Notes: generated by a model from the letters alone, not told the origin. A stretch of 64,000 bases of DNA from Synechococcus sp. PROS-9-1 (GCF_014279775.1 NZ_CP047961.1:1922001-1986000), one strand, 5' to 3'. Shown: positions 43,618 to 55,836, counted from the first letter of the stretch. Made by a program: numbers and translations.

Positions 43618-44739
43618 CTATCGACGTAAAGATCTCATCTCAACTGGTGTGATTGACAGAGTAATATGTTGACCAGATCGCAGCACATCAAGATTCAAGG
43701 GGCGATCTACTCCATGCCGATCAATCGCCGAAACAACTTCAGCAGGATTGCTAATCGATTGTCCATCGATCGACACGATCACATCGTCGACTCGCAAGTT
43801 TCCACGATCTGCAGGTCCACCCGGCACAACTGATCGAATCACTGCTCCAGGAGGAGCACTCGATCCAGGTGTGGGTGCAGGAACCGTTGAAAGGCCTATA
43901 CCCACCATGGGGTGACTCGCCCTTCCCTGCTTGACGAGCTGACTGGCGATCGACCTTGCCCTGTTGATGGGGATCGCGAAACCGAGGCCTGCTCCTGGTC
44001 CTGAGCGCACGAGGGTATTGATTCCAATGACATCACCACGGGCGTTCAACAACGGGCCACCCGAATTACCAGGATTAATCGCAGCGTCTGTCTGGATGAG
44101 ATCCAGACGCTTTCCTGAAATCCCCAGTTGAGACATGTTGCGATTGAGGTTGCTGACAATCCCCATCGTCACTGTGTTTTCAAGGCCAAAAGGATTTCCT
44201 ACAGCGATCGCCCAATCCCCCACTTGAAGACGATCTGAGTTGCCCAAGGGAGCCGTAGGCCATGGCCCCCTGGTTTCCAACTGCACAACTGCCAAGTCGG
44301 TCAGGGAGTCTTGTCCAATCACCCGACCAGCAACTCGTCTGCCATCAGGCAGTCCCACCATCACTCGATCCGCATTCTCCACAACATGAGCATTGGTCAG
44401 GACCAACCCTTGTTCATCAAAAATCACGCCGCTGCCCTGCCCGCGCTCTACCCGTGAACGCGGGGCCGTTTGAGCTTGCATCCCAAAAAAACGGCGCAGG
44501 AATGGATCCGCCATCAAGCTCCGAGGGAGCCCATTTCCACCAGCCGTCCGGACAGTTCGCTGCGTTTCAAGCGTGACAACAGCCGGTCCACTGCGAGCGA
44601 CTGCTTTCGCAACGAACGACGTTGGGGCGACAGCCTGTGAGGCAGCCGAAGCGAAGGCTCGCGGCGGTTGCATCAGCATCCCTGGAAACGTCAACGCACC
44701 AGCGCAAACCAATGGGAGCAAAGGGTTAGACACCGCCAT
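43618..44739 (-). CDS. HtrA/Deg-type trypsin-like serine protease with PDZ domain
   Basis: About 373 residues from ATG 44739. GTG 44769 would add 10. A signal peptide ([18 protein letters not shown], then PPRAFASA) sends it to the periplasm. The catalytic triad is visible: His in [13 protein letters not shown], Asp in [10 protein letters not shown] and Ser in [12 protein letters not shown]. One PDZ domain follows ([20 protein letters not shown]). It matches the cyanobacterial HhoA/HhoB/HtrA group, which handles misfolded envelope proteins, but cannot be assigned to one paralog. Confidence 0.93.
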   Translation of the reverse strand: MAVSNPLLPLVCAGALTFPGMLMQPPRAFASAASQAVAPTSFVAKAVARSGPAVVTLETQRTVRTAGGNGLPRSLMADPFLRRFFGMQAQTAPRSRVERGQGSGVIFDEQGLVLTNAHVVENADRVMVGLPDGRRVAGRVIGQDSLTDLAVVQLETRGPWPTAPLGNSDRLQVGDWAIAVGNPFGLENTVTMGIVSNLNRNMSQLGISGKRLDLIQTDAAINPGNSGGPLLNARGDVIGINTLVRSGPGAGLGFAIPINRARSIASQLVKQGRASHPMVGIGLSTVPAPTPGSSAPPGAVIRSVVPGGPADRGNLRVDDVIVSIDGQSISNPAEVVSAIDRHGVDRPLNLDVLRSGQHITLSITPVEMRSLRR

Positions 44740-44927
44740 GGCCGCGATTTCATCAATGATGTGAGTCACCGTGACCGTAGGCAGTGAATGCCTACAAGAA
44801 CAGACCCATTTCCAGCGATTTCATGACTGGATGCGACCAGGGTCAGCAAAATCAGCACCCCTTTTTTTAAAAAGAGCGATGATGGGTGAGATGGTTCGGC
44901 CCATCTCCGAGTTCAGCGGTGATTGCC

Positions 44928-45185
44928 ATGCTCAGCAGCCTGTTTCCTCTCATCTATGGACTGATCTTCATCGTCCTCTTGTGGCAAGCCTTTCGCGTGA
45001 TGGGACGCGGCTTCAGCGCTGCTGGCAAACCGCTTGTCGCGGAAAAAGTCGACCGGACAGGTCGCCTGACGATTCATCCAGAGCTGCTTGATGGCGAAGG
45101 ACGCCTCACCGAAGAGGATCTTTTGACGGTGCGTTTTGGTGGCGATGGTGAGCCGCCAAATCCAACTTCGAAGGCCGGTGAATAG
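44928..45185 (+). CDS. DUF2973-like membrane protein, 85 aa
   Basis: Starting at ATG 44928: MLSSLFPLIYGLIFIVLLWQ, then AFRVMGRGFSAAGKPLVAEK and DRTGRLTIHPELLDGEGRLT. One N-terminal membrane helix is followed by a soluble tail with the cyanobacterial DUF2973 pattern (DRTGR-TIHPELLD-EG). The function is unknown. It is followed 57 bp later by another cyanobacterial hypothetical on the same strand. Confidence 0.78.
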   Translation: MLSSLFPLIYGLIFIVLLWQAFRVMGRGFSAAGKPLVAEKVDRTGRLTIHPELLDGEGRLTEEDLLTVRFGGDGEPPNPTSKAGE

Positions 45186-45242
45186 GTTGGGTTAATGGCA
45201 ACTGCTTGAGTTGCACGATTGACTCGTAGAGGGGACTCCTAG

Positions 45243-45626
45243 GTGGACCAACGAACACGGATTGTGGCGGCGGTAATCAAATCCGTGAAACTGCCCCCCC
45301 GCTTCCGCTTAAGGCTGTTGAAAGAAGATCCTGTTCGGCTTGAGCTCAGCCTGACTCCTGCCTACGGGAAAGACCCCATTCAGGTGGGGCTGGTCGAATC
45401 GTTGGATTTAGTGGCGCGTCGAGATCGGGAAGGCCGCATTCCACGAGACCTACAAGGCACCTGGGACTGGACCGTACGTCATGGAGATGTCAGCACAGGC
45501 GGCTGGAACCCCTATCTCAAGGAAGCGCTGCAAACAATCTTCGAAACAGGGCTCCCCGCCATTGTTTACGAGGAGCTCACGGGGGAGGAATACCACCCGG
45601 TTGACGGCGCACGTCACATTCGCTGA
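45243..45626 (+). CDS. conserved cyanobacterial hypothetical protein, 127 aa
   Basis: From GTG 45243: MDQRTRIVAAVIKSVKLPPR, then FRLRLLKEDPVRLELSLTPA and GTWDWTVRHGDVSTGGWNPY. Soluble and mixed alpha/beta, with a tryptophan-rich centre and an acidic end (YEELTGEEYHPVDG). No motif known to me. It probably shares a transcript with the DUF2973 gene upstream. Confidence 0.72.
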   Translation: MDQRTRIVAAVIKSVKLPPRFRLRLLKEDPVRLELSLTPAYGKDPIQVGLVESLDLVARRDREGRIPRDLQGTWDWTVRHGDVSTGGWNPYLKEALQTIFETGLPAIVYEELTGEEYHPVDGARHIR

Positions 45627-45726
45627 CACCTGATTCAGAGAAGTTGTAAAGCACTGCAACCAGGGAGTGAGAATCCTCCCTGAGCTCAGCTAAAAATGAA
45701 TCAAATCCGGCCTTAAGGATTTCTTC

Positions 45727-45831
45727 ATGGCCTCCATTCCTGTTCGCTTTGGTCCACTGGTGCGCCTCTTGGCAGCCTTCGGAGCCCTCAGCAGCATTCT
45801 GCTCGTTGGGATGATCAACTTTTTCAGCTAA
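45727..45831 (+). CDS. 34-residue single-helix membrane protein
   Basis: ATG 45727 to TAA 45831: MASIPVRFGPLVRLLAAFGA, then LSSILLVGMINFFS. A short basic N-terminus is followed by one membrane helix reaching the C-terminus. The size and form resemble the small subunits of photosynthetic complexes, but I cannot match it to any named Psb, Psa or Pet protein. It lies 12 bp before hrpB. The coding call rests on composition and a clean start and stop. Confidence 0.55.
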   Translation: MASIPVRFGPLVRLLAAFGALSSILLVGMINFFS

Positions 45832-45843
45832 GGGCGAGAGGCA

Positions 45844-48402
45844 TTGGGCGAATACCCGATTGATCCCTTACTGCCAAGGCTGCGAGCCAGCCTTGTTCCA
45901 GGTGCCACGGTCTTACTGCAGTCACCGCCGGGTGCCGGTAAAACAACCCGGGTGCCCTTGGCACTTCTTGGAGAAATTGCAGGGACCGAGCCTCTGCCAG
46001 GTCGCTCCCTGATGCTTGAGCCCAGGCGACTTGCCGCAAGGGCTGCCGCAACCAGGCTCGCGGTCAGCCTGAACGAACCGCTTGGGGAGCGCGTTGGCTA
46101 CTCCGTGAGGCACGAGCAAAAGCGCTCCTCTCGCACGCGGATCGAAGCGATGACGGACGGGCTCTTCCTCCGTCGACTCCAAAACGATCCAGAGCTCACA
46201 GGGATTAACTGCGTGATCTTTGATGAATTCCATGAGCGCAGTCGAAACAGTGAATTAGCGCTTGCCTTGGTTCGGGAAGCGCAGGAACTACTCAGGCCAG
46301 ACCTTTGCCTGCTGCTGATGTCGGCCACGCTGGATCTCACCAACCTGCGCGCCCAATTGCCTCATGCGCAGGTCCTCACGAGCGAAGGGAAGGCCTTCCC
46401 TGTTGAGACGCAACACCTTTCTCCCCGGCCAAATGAACCTCTCGAGGGGCGCGTTTTACGAGCAATTGAGCAGGAGCTGGACCACCTGCTATCCGCAGAA
46501 GAAAGTCGCGATCATCCGCCAACCGTCTTGGTTTTTTTGCCTGGATTACGGGAGATCGAACGTTGCCGGCAACGTTTACTCAAGTCAGGGCTGCTGAGCC
46601 AATGGGAGGTCATCTCTCTGCATGGAAGGCAATCCCTCGCTGAGCAGGGGCGAGCCCTGAAGCCTTGCACCCACGAGAAGGACGGACGCGTGATTTTGGC
46701 AACCTCCATCGCCGAAAGTTCCCTCACCCTGGATGGTGTTCGCCTTGTGATCGATTGCGGACTCACTCGGCACACCCAATTTGATCCTGGAACCGGAATG
46801 GAGGGACTGATCACCGTGCCGGCAAGTCAGGCCAGTGCTGATCAGCGGCGAGGCCGTGCTGGACGCCAAAACACCGGTCGTTGCATCAGGCTTTGGTCTC
46901 CTGCCGAACAGCAACGAAGGCCTGCCCACGACATTCCAGAGTTGCAGCGAGCTGACCCTCAACCCACCGTTCTTGATCTCGCACTCTGGGGTGCTGGCTT
47001 AGGCGAATCCTTGCCTTGGCTCGAGCCCCCTCCGAGGGCCGCACTTCAGGAAGGCCGCCGGCAATTGCTTGAGCTAGGAGCACTGAATTCAGAGGGACAT
47101 CCCACGGACACCGGGCAGAAATTGGCGCGGTTTGGCGCCCATCCGCGACTGGGATTGCTCCTTCTACAAGCTCGTGCCTTAGGGCGACCACAAGTAGGAG
47201 CCGATCTCGCCTCCATCCTCAATGAGCGCGATCTTTTAAGCCAGAACAACCACGGCAGTGACCTTTGGGCTCGCATGCTCTTGCTCCGCGACCACCGGAG
47301 CTCAGCGCGAATTCCAGGGGATCGGGCAGCAGCCGATCGCCTCAGAACAGTCCTCGATCAGAGCCGTCGATGGCTCCAACAACTAGGTCAATTCGAACAG
47401 GATCAAGAGCCCCAAGGCATTGAGGCCACAGACGAGCAACTCGCAGCGGAGCTGATTGCGACAGCTTTTCCAGAATGGGTTGCAGTGGCCCGTCCAGGAC
47501 AACGCGGACAATTTCTGCTGCGCCAAGGCCGCGGTGCGGCTATACAGGTCAGCGATCCGCTTGATGGAGCTGAGGCACTTGCGATTGCACAGCTTGACCT
47601 CGGTGACACGAGAGCCAAGATCCGACTGGCACTACCCCTGACACACCAATGGGTTAGAGACTTTGCAGATCAGAACGGTCACTGGCAAGAGCGTGTGCTT
47701 TGGGACGAGCAAACCAAGCGGGTCAGAGCTGAACGGGTCTTGCAGCTTGGTGCTCTGGAACTCGAGCGGCAGCCACAACAACAGGCGTCTTGCGAACAAA
47801 GCCGGGACGTCTTGGTCAAGCAACTCAGCAAAGACGGACTGTCGGCACTCCCCTGGAGCCAGCGCACGGAGCAGCTTCGCAGTCGTCTCGCTCTAGCCCA
47901 CCATCAGCTAGGAGACCCGTGGCCGCTTCGCACTCTCCAACACCTGGAAAAGCATCCCAACAGCTGGATTGGAGACACTTTGATGGGTTGCCGAGGCTGG
48001 GAGGACGTCAAGGAAGAGCACCTGATGGAAGCCCTTTGGGGTGATCTCGCCTGGTCGAACCGGCAGCAACTCGATCTGCTCTTGCCAACGCAGATCAAAA
48101 TCCCATCAGGGCGCAAGGCAGCACTGGATTATCAGAATGACGACATTGTGCTGTCGGTCAAGCTGCAAGAAATGTTTGGCTGCCTCGAGGGACCTGCTGT
48201 TTTAAAAGGCCAAATCCACGTGACCATTGAATTGTTATCTCCAGCAGGACGCCCGCTCCAACGCACCCGCGACCTCGCTGGGTTTTGGCATGGCAGCTAC
48301 CAACAAGTGAGAAAGGAGATGCGCGGTCGCTACCCGAAGCATCCATGGCCAGAGGATCCGGCCATGGCCGAACCCACTGCCAAAAGGAAGGCCCGAGCCT
48401 GA
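45844..48402 (+). CDS. hrpB: ATP-dependent helicase HrpB
   Basis: 852 residues from TTG 45844. The DEAH-family helicase core has Walker A QSPPGAGKTTRVPLALL, motif II DEFHERS, motif III SATLD, motif V ATSIAESSLTLDGV and motif VI QRRGRAGRQNTGRCIRLW. The HrpB-specific C-terminal domain includes LAHHQLGDPWPLRTLQHLEK, LPTQIKIPSGRKAALDYQ and a KHPWPEDP ending. HrpB is a bacterial relative of spliceosomal helicases with poorly known RNA substrates. Motif II departs from DEAH (DEFH), as is usual in HrpB. Confidence 0.94.
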   Translation: MGEYPIDPLLPRLRASLVPGATVLLQSPPGAGKTTRVPLALLGEIAGTEPLPGRSLMLEPRRLAARAAATRLAVSLNEPLGERVGYSVRHEQKRSSRTRIEAMTDGLFLRRLQNDPELTGINCVIFDEFHERSRNSELALALVREAQELLRPDLCLLLMSATLDLTNLRAQLPHAQVLTSEGKAFPVETQHLSPRPNEPLEGRVLRAIEQELDHLLSAEESRDHPPTVLVFLPGLREIERCRQRLLKSGLLSQWEVISLHGRQSLAEQGRALKPCTHEKDGRVILATSIAESSLTLDGVRLVIDCGLTRHTQFDPGTGMEGLITVPASQASADQRRGRAGRQNTGRCIRLWSPAEQQRRPAHDIPELQRADPQPTVLDLALWGAGLGESLPWLEPPPRAALQEGRRQLLELGALNSEGHPTDTGQKLARFGAHPRLGLLLLQARALGRPQVGADLASILNERDLLSQNNHGSDLWARMLLLRDHRSSARIPGDRAAADRLRTVLDQSRRWLQQLGQFEQDQEPQGIEATDEQLAAELIATAFPEWVAVARPGQRGQFLLRQGRGAAIQVSDPLDGAEALAIAQLDLGDTRAKIRLALPLTHQWVRDFADQNGHWQERVLWDEQTKRVRAERVLQLGALELERQPQQQASCEQSRDVLVKQLSKDGLSALPWSQRTEQLRSRLALAHHQLGDPWPLRTLQHLEKHPNSWIGDTLMGCRGWEDVKEEHLMEALWGDLAWSNRQQLDLLLPTQIKIPSGRKAALDYQNDDIVLSVKLQEMFGCLEGPAVLKGQIHVTIELLSPAGRPLQRTRDLAGFWHGSYQQVRKEMRGRYPKHPWPEDPAMAEPTAKRKARA

Positions 48403-48491
48403 ACCGCTTCACCGATCCCCTTAAACGTATCCAAAGCAACAGTCAAGAGATCGCTACGGTTTGTTACGATGCAATGGTCTTGGAGTTTCAC

Positions 48492-48635
48492 ATGTCTGAC
48501 AACACATCACGCTTCGGCTTCGTAAATTTCGCAGAAACCTGGAATGGCCGTCTCGCCATGCTCGGTTTCGTGATTGGTTTGGGCACAGAGCTTTTGACCG
48601 GTCAAGGCATCCTGACCCAGGTCGGCCTCGGTTGA
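48492..48635 (+). CDS. hli: high-light-inducible protein (HLIP/SCP)
   Basis: 47 residues: MSDNTSRFGFVNFAETWNGR, then LAMLGFVIGLGTELLTGQGI and LTQVGLG. The chlorophyll-binding motif ExxNGRLAMLGF lies in its single membrane helix. HLIPs bind chlorophyll and carotenoid and protect photosystem assembly under high light. It sits 89 bp after hrpB and has its own terminator, so it is probably transcribed alone under stress. Confidence 0.96.
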   Translation: MSDNTSRFGFVNFAETWNGRLAMLGFVIGLGTELLTGQGILTQVGLG

Positions 48636-48668
48636 TTCACTGAAGGCTGGGGCTAACTCCCAGCGATT

Positions 48669-48700
48669 AGTCCCGCCAGCCATCTGGTGGGACTTTTTTT
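48669..48700 (+). terminator. rho-independent terminator of hli
   Basis: Eleven-pair stem (AGTCCCGCCAG and CTGGTGGGACT, one G-T mismatch that pairs in RNA) with a 4-nt loop, followed by a run of seven T residues, 34 bp after the hli stop. Confidence 0.93.
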
Positions 48701-48748
48701 ATGGGAACCACCCGCTAGGCCAAACTGGATAGATTCGCGTCGTTAGCA

Positions 48749-48925
48749 ATGCTTCCCTTCTTTGCTAGCTCTCGCCGTGAAGGAGCCAGGCTGCTGAGCA
48801 GCATGCTGGTATTCCTCGCTATCGGCTTGACACAGGTTCACCAGACGTGGGGACTCACCCTGAGCATCGTCTCAGGAATCGTCTGCATTTATTGGGGCTT
48901 GGCATACCAACGTCTTGAGCGCTGA
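48749..48925 (+). CDS. small membrane protein, 58 aa, before xseA
   Basis: ATG 48749 to TGA 48925: MLPFFASSRREGARLLSSML, then VFLAIGLTQVHQTWGLTLSI and VSGIVCIYWGLAYQRLER. Two membrane helices with a basic N-terminal segment are predicted. Its last 11 bases overlap the xseA TTG start, so the two are probably translationally coupled. The family is not recognised. Confidence 0.65.
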   Translation: MLPFFASSRREGARLLSSMLVFLAIGLTQVHQTWGLTLSIVSGIVCIYWGLAYQRLER

Positions 48926-50087
48926 ATCCCTTCCCACCTACTCAGTCCGCGAACTCAACAACGCGATCGGGGTCTTATTGGAACGGGGGTTTGCACCTCG
49001 GTTTGTGATCCAAGCAACAGCCTCTAGACCTCAAGTCAAAAAGGGGCATCTTTGGCTCACCTTGAGCGATGGAGAGGCGAGCATCACTGCTGTGGCCTGG
49101 GCCTCGAAATTAAAACAATTGGACTTTGTCCCTGCCGACGGTGACGGAGTCACCGTGATTGGCAAGCTCAATTTCTGGTCAGCACGCGCGAGCCTTGCCG
49201 TGCAGGTGCTCGATATCAGGCCCAGCCTGACCACCGTGTTGAGACGGTTTGAAACGGTCAAAGCACAATTGCTTGAGGAAGGCGTCATTGATCCAAGCCG
49301 GCGACGAAAGTTACCGGCCTACCCCAAACGGCTGGCCGTACTCACAAGCGTTCCAAGCTCAGCACTCGCAGACATGCTGCGTACAGCACAAGAGCGCTGG
49401 CCTTTAAGCGAGCTCCTTGTGGTGCCGATCCCCGTACAAGGGGAGGTAGCGCCGATCATTTGCGGAGTTCTTAGTCGCCTTGCGGAACACCATGAGCAGC
49501 TCGGATTGGATGCAATCGTGATCGCCCGAGGGGGAGGGAGCCGAGAAGATTTGATGGTGTTTGATGATGGGGACGTTTGCCGAAAGTTGGCCAACTTCCC
49601 ACTTCCAGTCGTGACTGGACTCGGGCATGAAGATGATCTCACCGTTGCTGATCTCGTGGCAGACCATCGAGCTGCAACGCCGACAGCAGCGATGGTCACT
49701 CTGATGCCGAGCAAAGAGTCAGCACAACAAACAATGATTCAAAGGCGCACACGCCTTAGCGAATACAAACGCTGGCGACTTGAGCAAGCCAGTTCAAAAC
49801 TGAAAGAGCGACATCTCCTCCTCCATGCACTTCGGCCTGCTGTGGCGCTGCAACGTCGTCGAGATCAGTGGCAACAGCGGCAACAATTGTTGCGTGCTCT
49901 TTCACCCCAACGATGGCTCAATCGGGGCTTTGCGATGCTCCACACAACGAACGGCCAACCCCTGCAAAGCATTGATGACATCAGCCTCAATGAACAGCTG
50001 CAAATCCGGCTCAAGGATGGTGTGATTCAGGCCGTCACCAAAACCATTCAAGCGAATGAAACATCTGACTCACAAGCATCTGCATAA
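48915..50087 (+). CDS. xseA: exodeoxyribonuclease VII large subunit
   Basis: 390 residues from TTG 48915 (MSAESLPTYSVRELNNAIGV). The N-terminal OB-fold (about residues 25-110) binds single-stranded DNA. The nuclease domain carries AVLTSVPSSALADMLRTAQE, VIARGGGSREDLMVFDD and the hallmark GLGHEDDLTVADLVADHRAA, then TPTAA. The C-terminal half is a coiled coil that docks the small subunits. It degrades ssDNA into acid-soluble oligomers. xseB follows 5 bp downstream. Confidence 0.95.
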   Translation: MSAESLPTYSVRELNNAIGVLLERGFAPRFVIQATASRPQVKKGHLWLTLSDGEASITAVAWASKLKQLDFVPADGDGVTVIGKLNFWSARASLAVQVLDIRPSLTTVLRRFETVKAQLLEEGVIDPSRRRKLPAYPKRLAVLTSVPSSALADMLRTAQERWPLSELLVVPIPVQGEVAPIICGVLSRLAEHHEQLGLDAIVIARGGGSREDLMVFDDGDVCRKLANFPLPVVTGLGHEDDLTVADLVADHRAATPTAAMVTLMPSKESAQQTMIQRRTRLSEYKRWRLEQASSKLKERHLLLHALRPAVALQRRRDQWQQRQQLLRALSPQRWLNRGFAMLHTTNGQPLQSIDDISLNEQLQIRLKDGVIQAVTKTIQANETSDSQASA

Positions 50088-50092
50088 CTGAT

Positions 50093-50377
50093 ATGCCACG
50101 CAAAAAACCCGAACTATCAAAGACATCCGAACAAGACACTTGGAGAGAAGATGCATCGCAGCTCAGCTATGAAGAGGCCTTACAAGCTCTCGATGTACTG
50201 CTAAGCCAATTGCAGGACGATTCCGTCCCATTAGCGGATCTACAGAGAAATCATGCTCGTGCGTCGATCTACCTCGATCGCTGTGACTTACTTCTCAACC
50301 AAGTAGAGCAATCAGTACGGCAACTCGATCCGAATACAATGGAAGAGCGAAATCTTGACACAAGCAACAATGAATAA
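50093..50377 (+). CDS. xseB: exodeoxyribonuclease VII small subunit
   Basis: 94 residues. LSYEEALQALDVLLSQLQDD, then SVPLADLQRNHARASIYLDR and CDLLLNQVEQSV, is the XseB helical-hairpin pattern. Several small subunits wrap the XseA coiled coil. It follows xseA directly and overlaps the next gene by 8 bp. Confidence 0.95.
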   Translation: MPRKKPELSKTSEQDTWREDASQLSYEEALQALDVLLSQLQDDSVPLADLQRNHARASIYLDRCDLLLNQVEQSVRQLDPNTMEERNLDTSNNE

Positions 50378-50726
50378 ATCTCTCCCCTGGATTTACCTCT
50401 TGCTTGCCATCCTTGGTGCCATCCTCCCTTGGCAAGCCAATCTCGAATTCATGCAAATGAATCCTGGTGGTGGATTTAATCTCCAAACCTTTATCCAAGA
50501 TGCCAATATCAATGCAGCCTCCCGCTCTTTAAACAGAGATCTTTTAATTGCTGCAACAGCATTCAGCATCTGGATCGTTAGCGAAGGAAGAAAGCTTCAG
50601 ATCAAGGGTTGGTGGATCGCTTTAATCGTGAGCTTCAGCATTTCCTTCGCTTGCGGAGGCCCACTCTTTCTCTATTTGCGAGAACGCAAATTAATTGCGG
50701 TCAATTCAGAACAAGAAACAAATTAA
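50370..50726 (+). CDS. DUF2834 membrane protein
   Basis: 118 residues from ATG 50370 (MNKSLPWIYLLLAILGAILP). Three membrane helices are predicted: residues 6-20, about 53-70 (LLIAATAFSIWIVSEGRK) and about 79-98 (WWIALIVSFSISFACGGPLF). The motif LPW-ANLEFM-MNPGGGFNLQTFI and FLYLRERKL ending match DUF2834. The function is unknown. The start overlaps xseB by 8 bp, so it is co-translated with exonuclease VII. Confidence 0.8.
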   Translation: MNKSLPWIYLLLAILGAILPWQANLEFMQMNPGGGFNLQTFIQDANINAASRSLNRDLLIAATAFSIWIVSEGRKLQIKGWWIALIVSFSISFACGGPLFLYLRERKLIAVNSEQETN

Positions 50727-50731
50727 AAAGG

Positions 50732-51082
50732 CTAAGAATCGACGTCCTCAGCCTTGATATCAATGGTGACGTCACTCGCTGGCAGAGAGTCATCAACAGC
50801 TTTCGTGGTTGAGCCTCCAGATTTTTTTGGCGGAAGAGGAGATCCGCAGGCAGGACATTGGGCGTCGGTTGTCATGGTGCTTAAGCCACAGGCTTCACAC
50901 GTTCTTACCCTGAACTGCAACACCTTCCAACCAATCCAACCCAAACCGCCGAGGACAACAGGTAACGCAAGCAGTGTGACGAGGAGTCCGCCTGCCAAAT
51001 CCAGCAAGACTCGGCCTGCGGCTGTGGGCAGCAGCAACAGCCCTAACAGAAGCAACCAAAGGAGTGGAGGGAAACGCCCCAT
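50732..51082 (-). CDS. membrane protein with C-terminal zinc ribbon
   Basis: 116 residues from ATG 51082. Two N-terminal membrane helices (FPPLLWLLLLGLLLLPTAA and LLVTLLALPVVLGGLGWIGW) are followed by a cytosolic zinc ribbon CEACGLSTMTTDAQCPACGS, with CxxC pairs 12 residues apart, and an acidic tail. Such membrane-anchored zinc ribbons are common and uncharacterised in cyanobacteria. It converges on the DUF2834 gene with a 5-bp gap. Confidence 0.75.
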   Translation of the reverse strand: MGRFPPLLWLLLLGLLLLPTAAGRVLLDLAGGLLVTLLALPVVLGGLGWIGWKVLQFRVRTCEACGLSTMTTDAQCPACGSPLPPKKSGGSTTKAVDDSLPASDVTIDIKAEDVDS

Positions 51083-51133
51083 CAATCAACACTCCAAACG
51101 AACGGTGCTTTCATAATCGCTGCTTTTTTGGGT

Positions 51134-52066
51134 TCAGACATGGCTGGATTTGTTCGGATCCCTGCCATATCTGGCAGATTCTTTCGCTAGCTCAACACTC
51201 CAACATTGACCGAAATAAATCACTACACCCACCATCCAAACCCACAAGGTGAGAACGAGAACACTCCCAATCACTCCGTAAGCCTGGAAACGAGACCCCA
51301 GAGAGAGGATGCTTCGACTAACAGCAAGATTAAGAACAGTAAGAGCAAAGCCAATCAATAACGAACCTGGTATTAACGGTTTAAACGGAACTCGGCGACT
51401 TGGCAGCAAAAATTGAAGGGATAGAGCTGTAACCGAAAACCCAAAGAATGGAACCATCAACCGGCCAAATTGCAAGACAGGAATATAAGAAAGAAATCCA
51501 CCCAGCCAAGGGATTGCCTGCGATAAATCGTTTAAAGCGTCAGCAGGAATCATGCGCAAATTGGCACTGAGTTGATCAAGAACAACCAAGAGTCCTATCA
51601 AGATCACCACAAAAAAAGCTTCGAGCCTGATCCGAATAAACTGAACAGCTTGACGCTTGAACGGCAGGTCTCGTTGCTGTGGAGCAATGACGCCATCCCA
51701 AAGCCGTTCCGATCCACGTTGCAACGTCAGATAAACATTCCCCGCAGTGAGTAACAACACACCAGCTCCTAACAATCCAGCCCCAAATCCCTGACGAACT
51801 AACTGCATCAGCGTATTTTGCACAATCACTACCGCCGATGGTGGCAAGATGCCGCTTGCATAGGCAATAATCTTGCTCTCCAGTGCATCTTGCCGACCAA
51901 GAAACCACGAGGCAATTGACAACGAAATCAGAAGGATAGGGAAGATCGACTGCAGCGTGTAATACGCAAAAGCAGCACTCAAATCCACGCAATCGCACTT
52001 CGCCCAACGCAAACAGGCGCGCCAAAGACTACGAATCAAGCGTCTCAGCAACCTCTGTCTAACCAT
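51134..52066 (-). CDS. YihY/virulence-factor BrkB family membrane protein
   Basis: About 310 residues from ATG 52066. Upstream TTG 52084 and GTG 52081 also fit. AAFAYYTLQSIFPILLISLS is the family's first helix (AAxAYYxxxSLxPLL pattern). GNVYLTLQRGSERLWDG and QFGRLMVPFFGFSVTALSLQ follow, with six predicted membrane helices. VIGSVLVLTLWVWMVGVVIY is typical near the end. The family was once called ribonuclease BN in error, and its transport role is still unknown. It lies just downstream of the rRNA operon terminator. Confidence 0.9.
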   Translation of the reverse strand: MVRQRLLRRLIRSLWRACLRWAKCDCVDLSAAFAYYTLQSIFPILLISLSIASWFLGRQDALESKIIAYASGILPPSAVVIVQNTLMQLVRQGFGAGLLGAGVLLLTAGNVYLTLQRGSERLWDGVIAPQQRDLPFKRQAVQFIRIRLEAFFVVILIGLLVVLDQLSANLRMIPADALNDLSQAIPWLGGFLSYIPVLQFGRLMVPFFGFSVTALSLQFLLPSRRVPFKPLIPGSLLIGFALTVLNLAVSRSILSLGSRFQAYGVIGSVLVLTLWVWMVGVVIYFGQCWSVELAKESARYGRDPNKSSHV

Positions 52067-52113
52067 CTCAGGTGCTGGCACCAATCAAAACCAAACTAAC
52101 AAGAAAAAGATCA

Positions 52114-52144
52114 CAAAAAAAGCCACCCCTTCAAGGGATGGCTT
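52114..52144 (-). terminator. rho-independent terminator of the rRNA operon
   Basis: On the minus strand: GCCATCCC, short loop, GGGGTGGC (one G-T pair), then a run of seven T residues (52115-52121). It lies 22 bp past the 5S 3' end and before the YihY gene. Confidence 0.92.
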
Positions 52145-52165
52145 TCTTCGTTTGGAATGTTTTTA

Positions 52166-52281
52166 CCTGGCATCGAGCTATTTTCTCAGGGGGCTACCCC
52201 CCAAATATCGTCGCCGCTGCTGCGTTTCACAACCGAGTTCGAGATGGATCGGAGTGGTTCCACAGCGCTATGGACACCAGG
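52166..52281 (-). rRNA. rrf: 5S ribosomal RNA
   Basis: On the minus strand it runs from CCTGGTGTCCATAGCGCTGT to TAGCTCGATGCCAGG, about 116 nt. The two ends pair (CCTGG/CCAGG) and the loop CCGATCCATCTCGAACTCGG is the conserved 5S core. It follows the 23S gene by about 118 bp. Confidence 0.96.
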
Positions 52282-52399
52282 ATAGAAAAATTCCCAAGGT
52301 TTGACCCCTGAGAACTGCATAGCTACATCACCTCAACTTTCGTCTTGATGATGCAATCTGGATTGAATAAAGTCTTTTAAAGGCAAGAACCAAGTGTTG

Positions 52400-55262
<2,863 letters not shown>

Positions 55263-55680
55263 AATGTATCTCCAACACGCTTGCTGTCGTTGAAACAGAT
55301 TCTTCTAACTTCTACAAGTAGAAATTAAAATCAAACTCTCAAATGCTCGACACATTTGAAAGAACATGCTGGAGTCTCGGCTCTTGCTTTAGAATTAACA
55401 CCATCCCATCGTGAATTAACACTCAAGAATGATGCATCCATAAAGATGCTTTATTCTTTCCAGACTTACTATGCAGTTGTCAAGGTTCGGCCAGACATCA
55501 AAACAATGCATTGATCTCTCAATACATTGCATCGAGCCCAGCATCCTATCAATCAAATCATGGAATAATTTCCACGCCTTAAAATGACAAGAAGCTAGGG
55601 TCATCTAGCGGACACATCTAAATCACAATCCATACGAGTTCATACTCCAGGTTTTGGAGATGGGGATTCTTTGCAGTCAG
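55263..55680 (-). other. 23S-tRNA-Ala spacer (ITS-2 part)
   Basis: 418 bp of AT-rich transcribed spacer with no supportable gene. It holds the usual cyanobacterial GAACCTTGACAACTGCATAG block (minus strand, near 55470-55490). A GTTCTTTCAAATG stretch near 55350-55365 resembles a boxA antitermination signal. A small hairpin (TTTCTAC-TT-GTAGAA) lies near 55313-55330. Confidence 0.7.
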
Positions 55681-55753
55681 TGGAGGTTAGGAGACTCGAA
55701 CTCCTGACATCCTGCTTGCAAAGCAGGCGCTCTACCAACTGAGCTAAACCCCC
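55681..55753 (-). tRNA. tRNA-Ala (TGC)
   Basis: 73 nt on the minus strand from GGGGGTTTAGCTCAGTTGGT to AACCTCCA. The cloverleaf is clear, with anticodon stem-loop CTGCTTTGCAAGCAG (anticodon TGC) and T-loop GTTCGAGTC. CCA is not encoded. It lies in the 16S-23S spacer, as in most cyanobacteria. Confidence 0.97.
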
Positions 55754-55762
55754 TACACCGAA

Positions 55763-55836
<74 letters not shown>

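Noticed and set aside
44208-44215. A GCGATCGC (HIP1-type) octamer.
   Set aside because: It occurs only sporadically in this window. There is no enrichment like that of freshwater cyanobacteria, so it carries no signal here.
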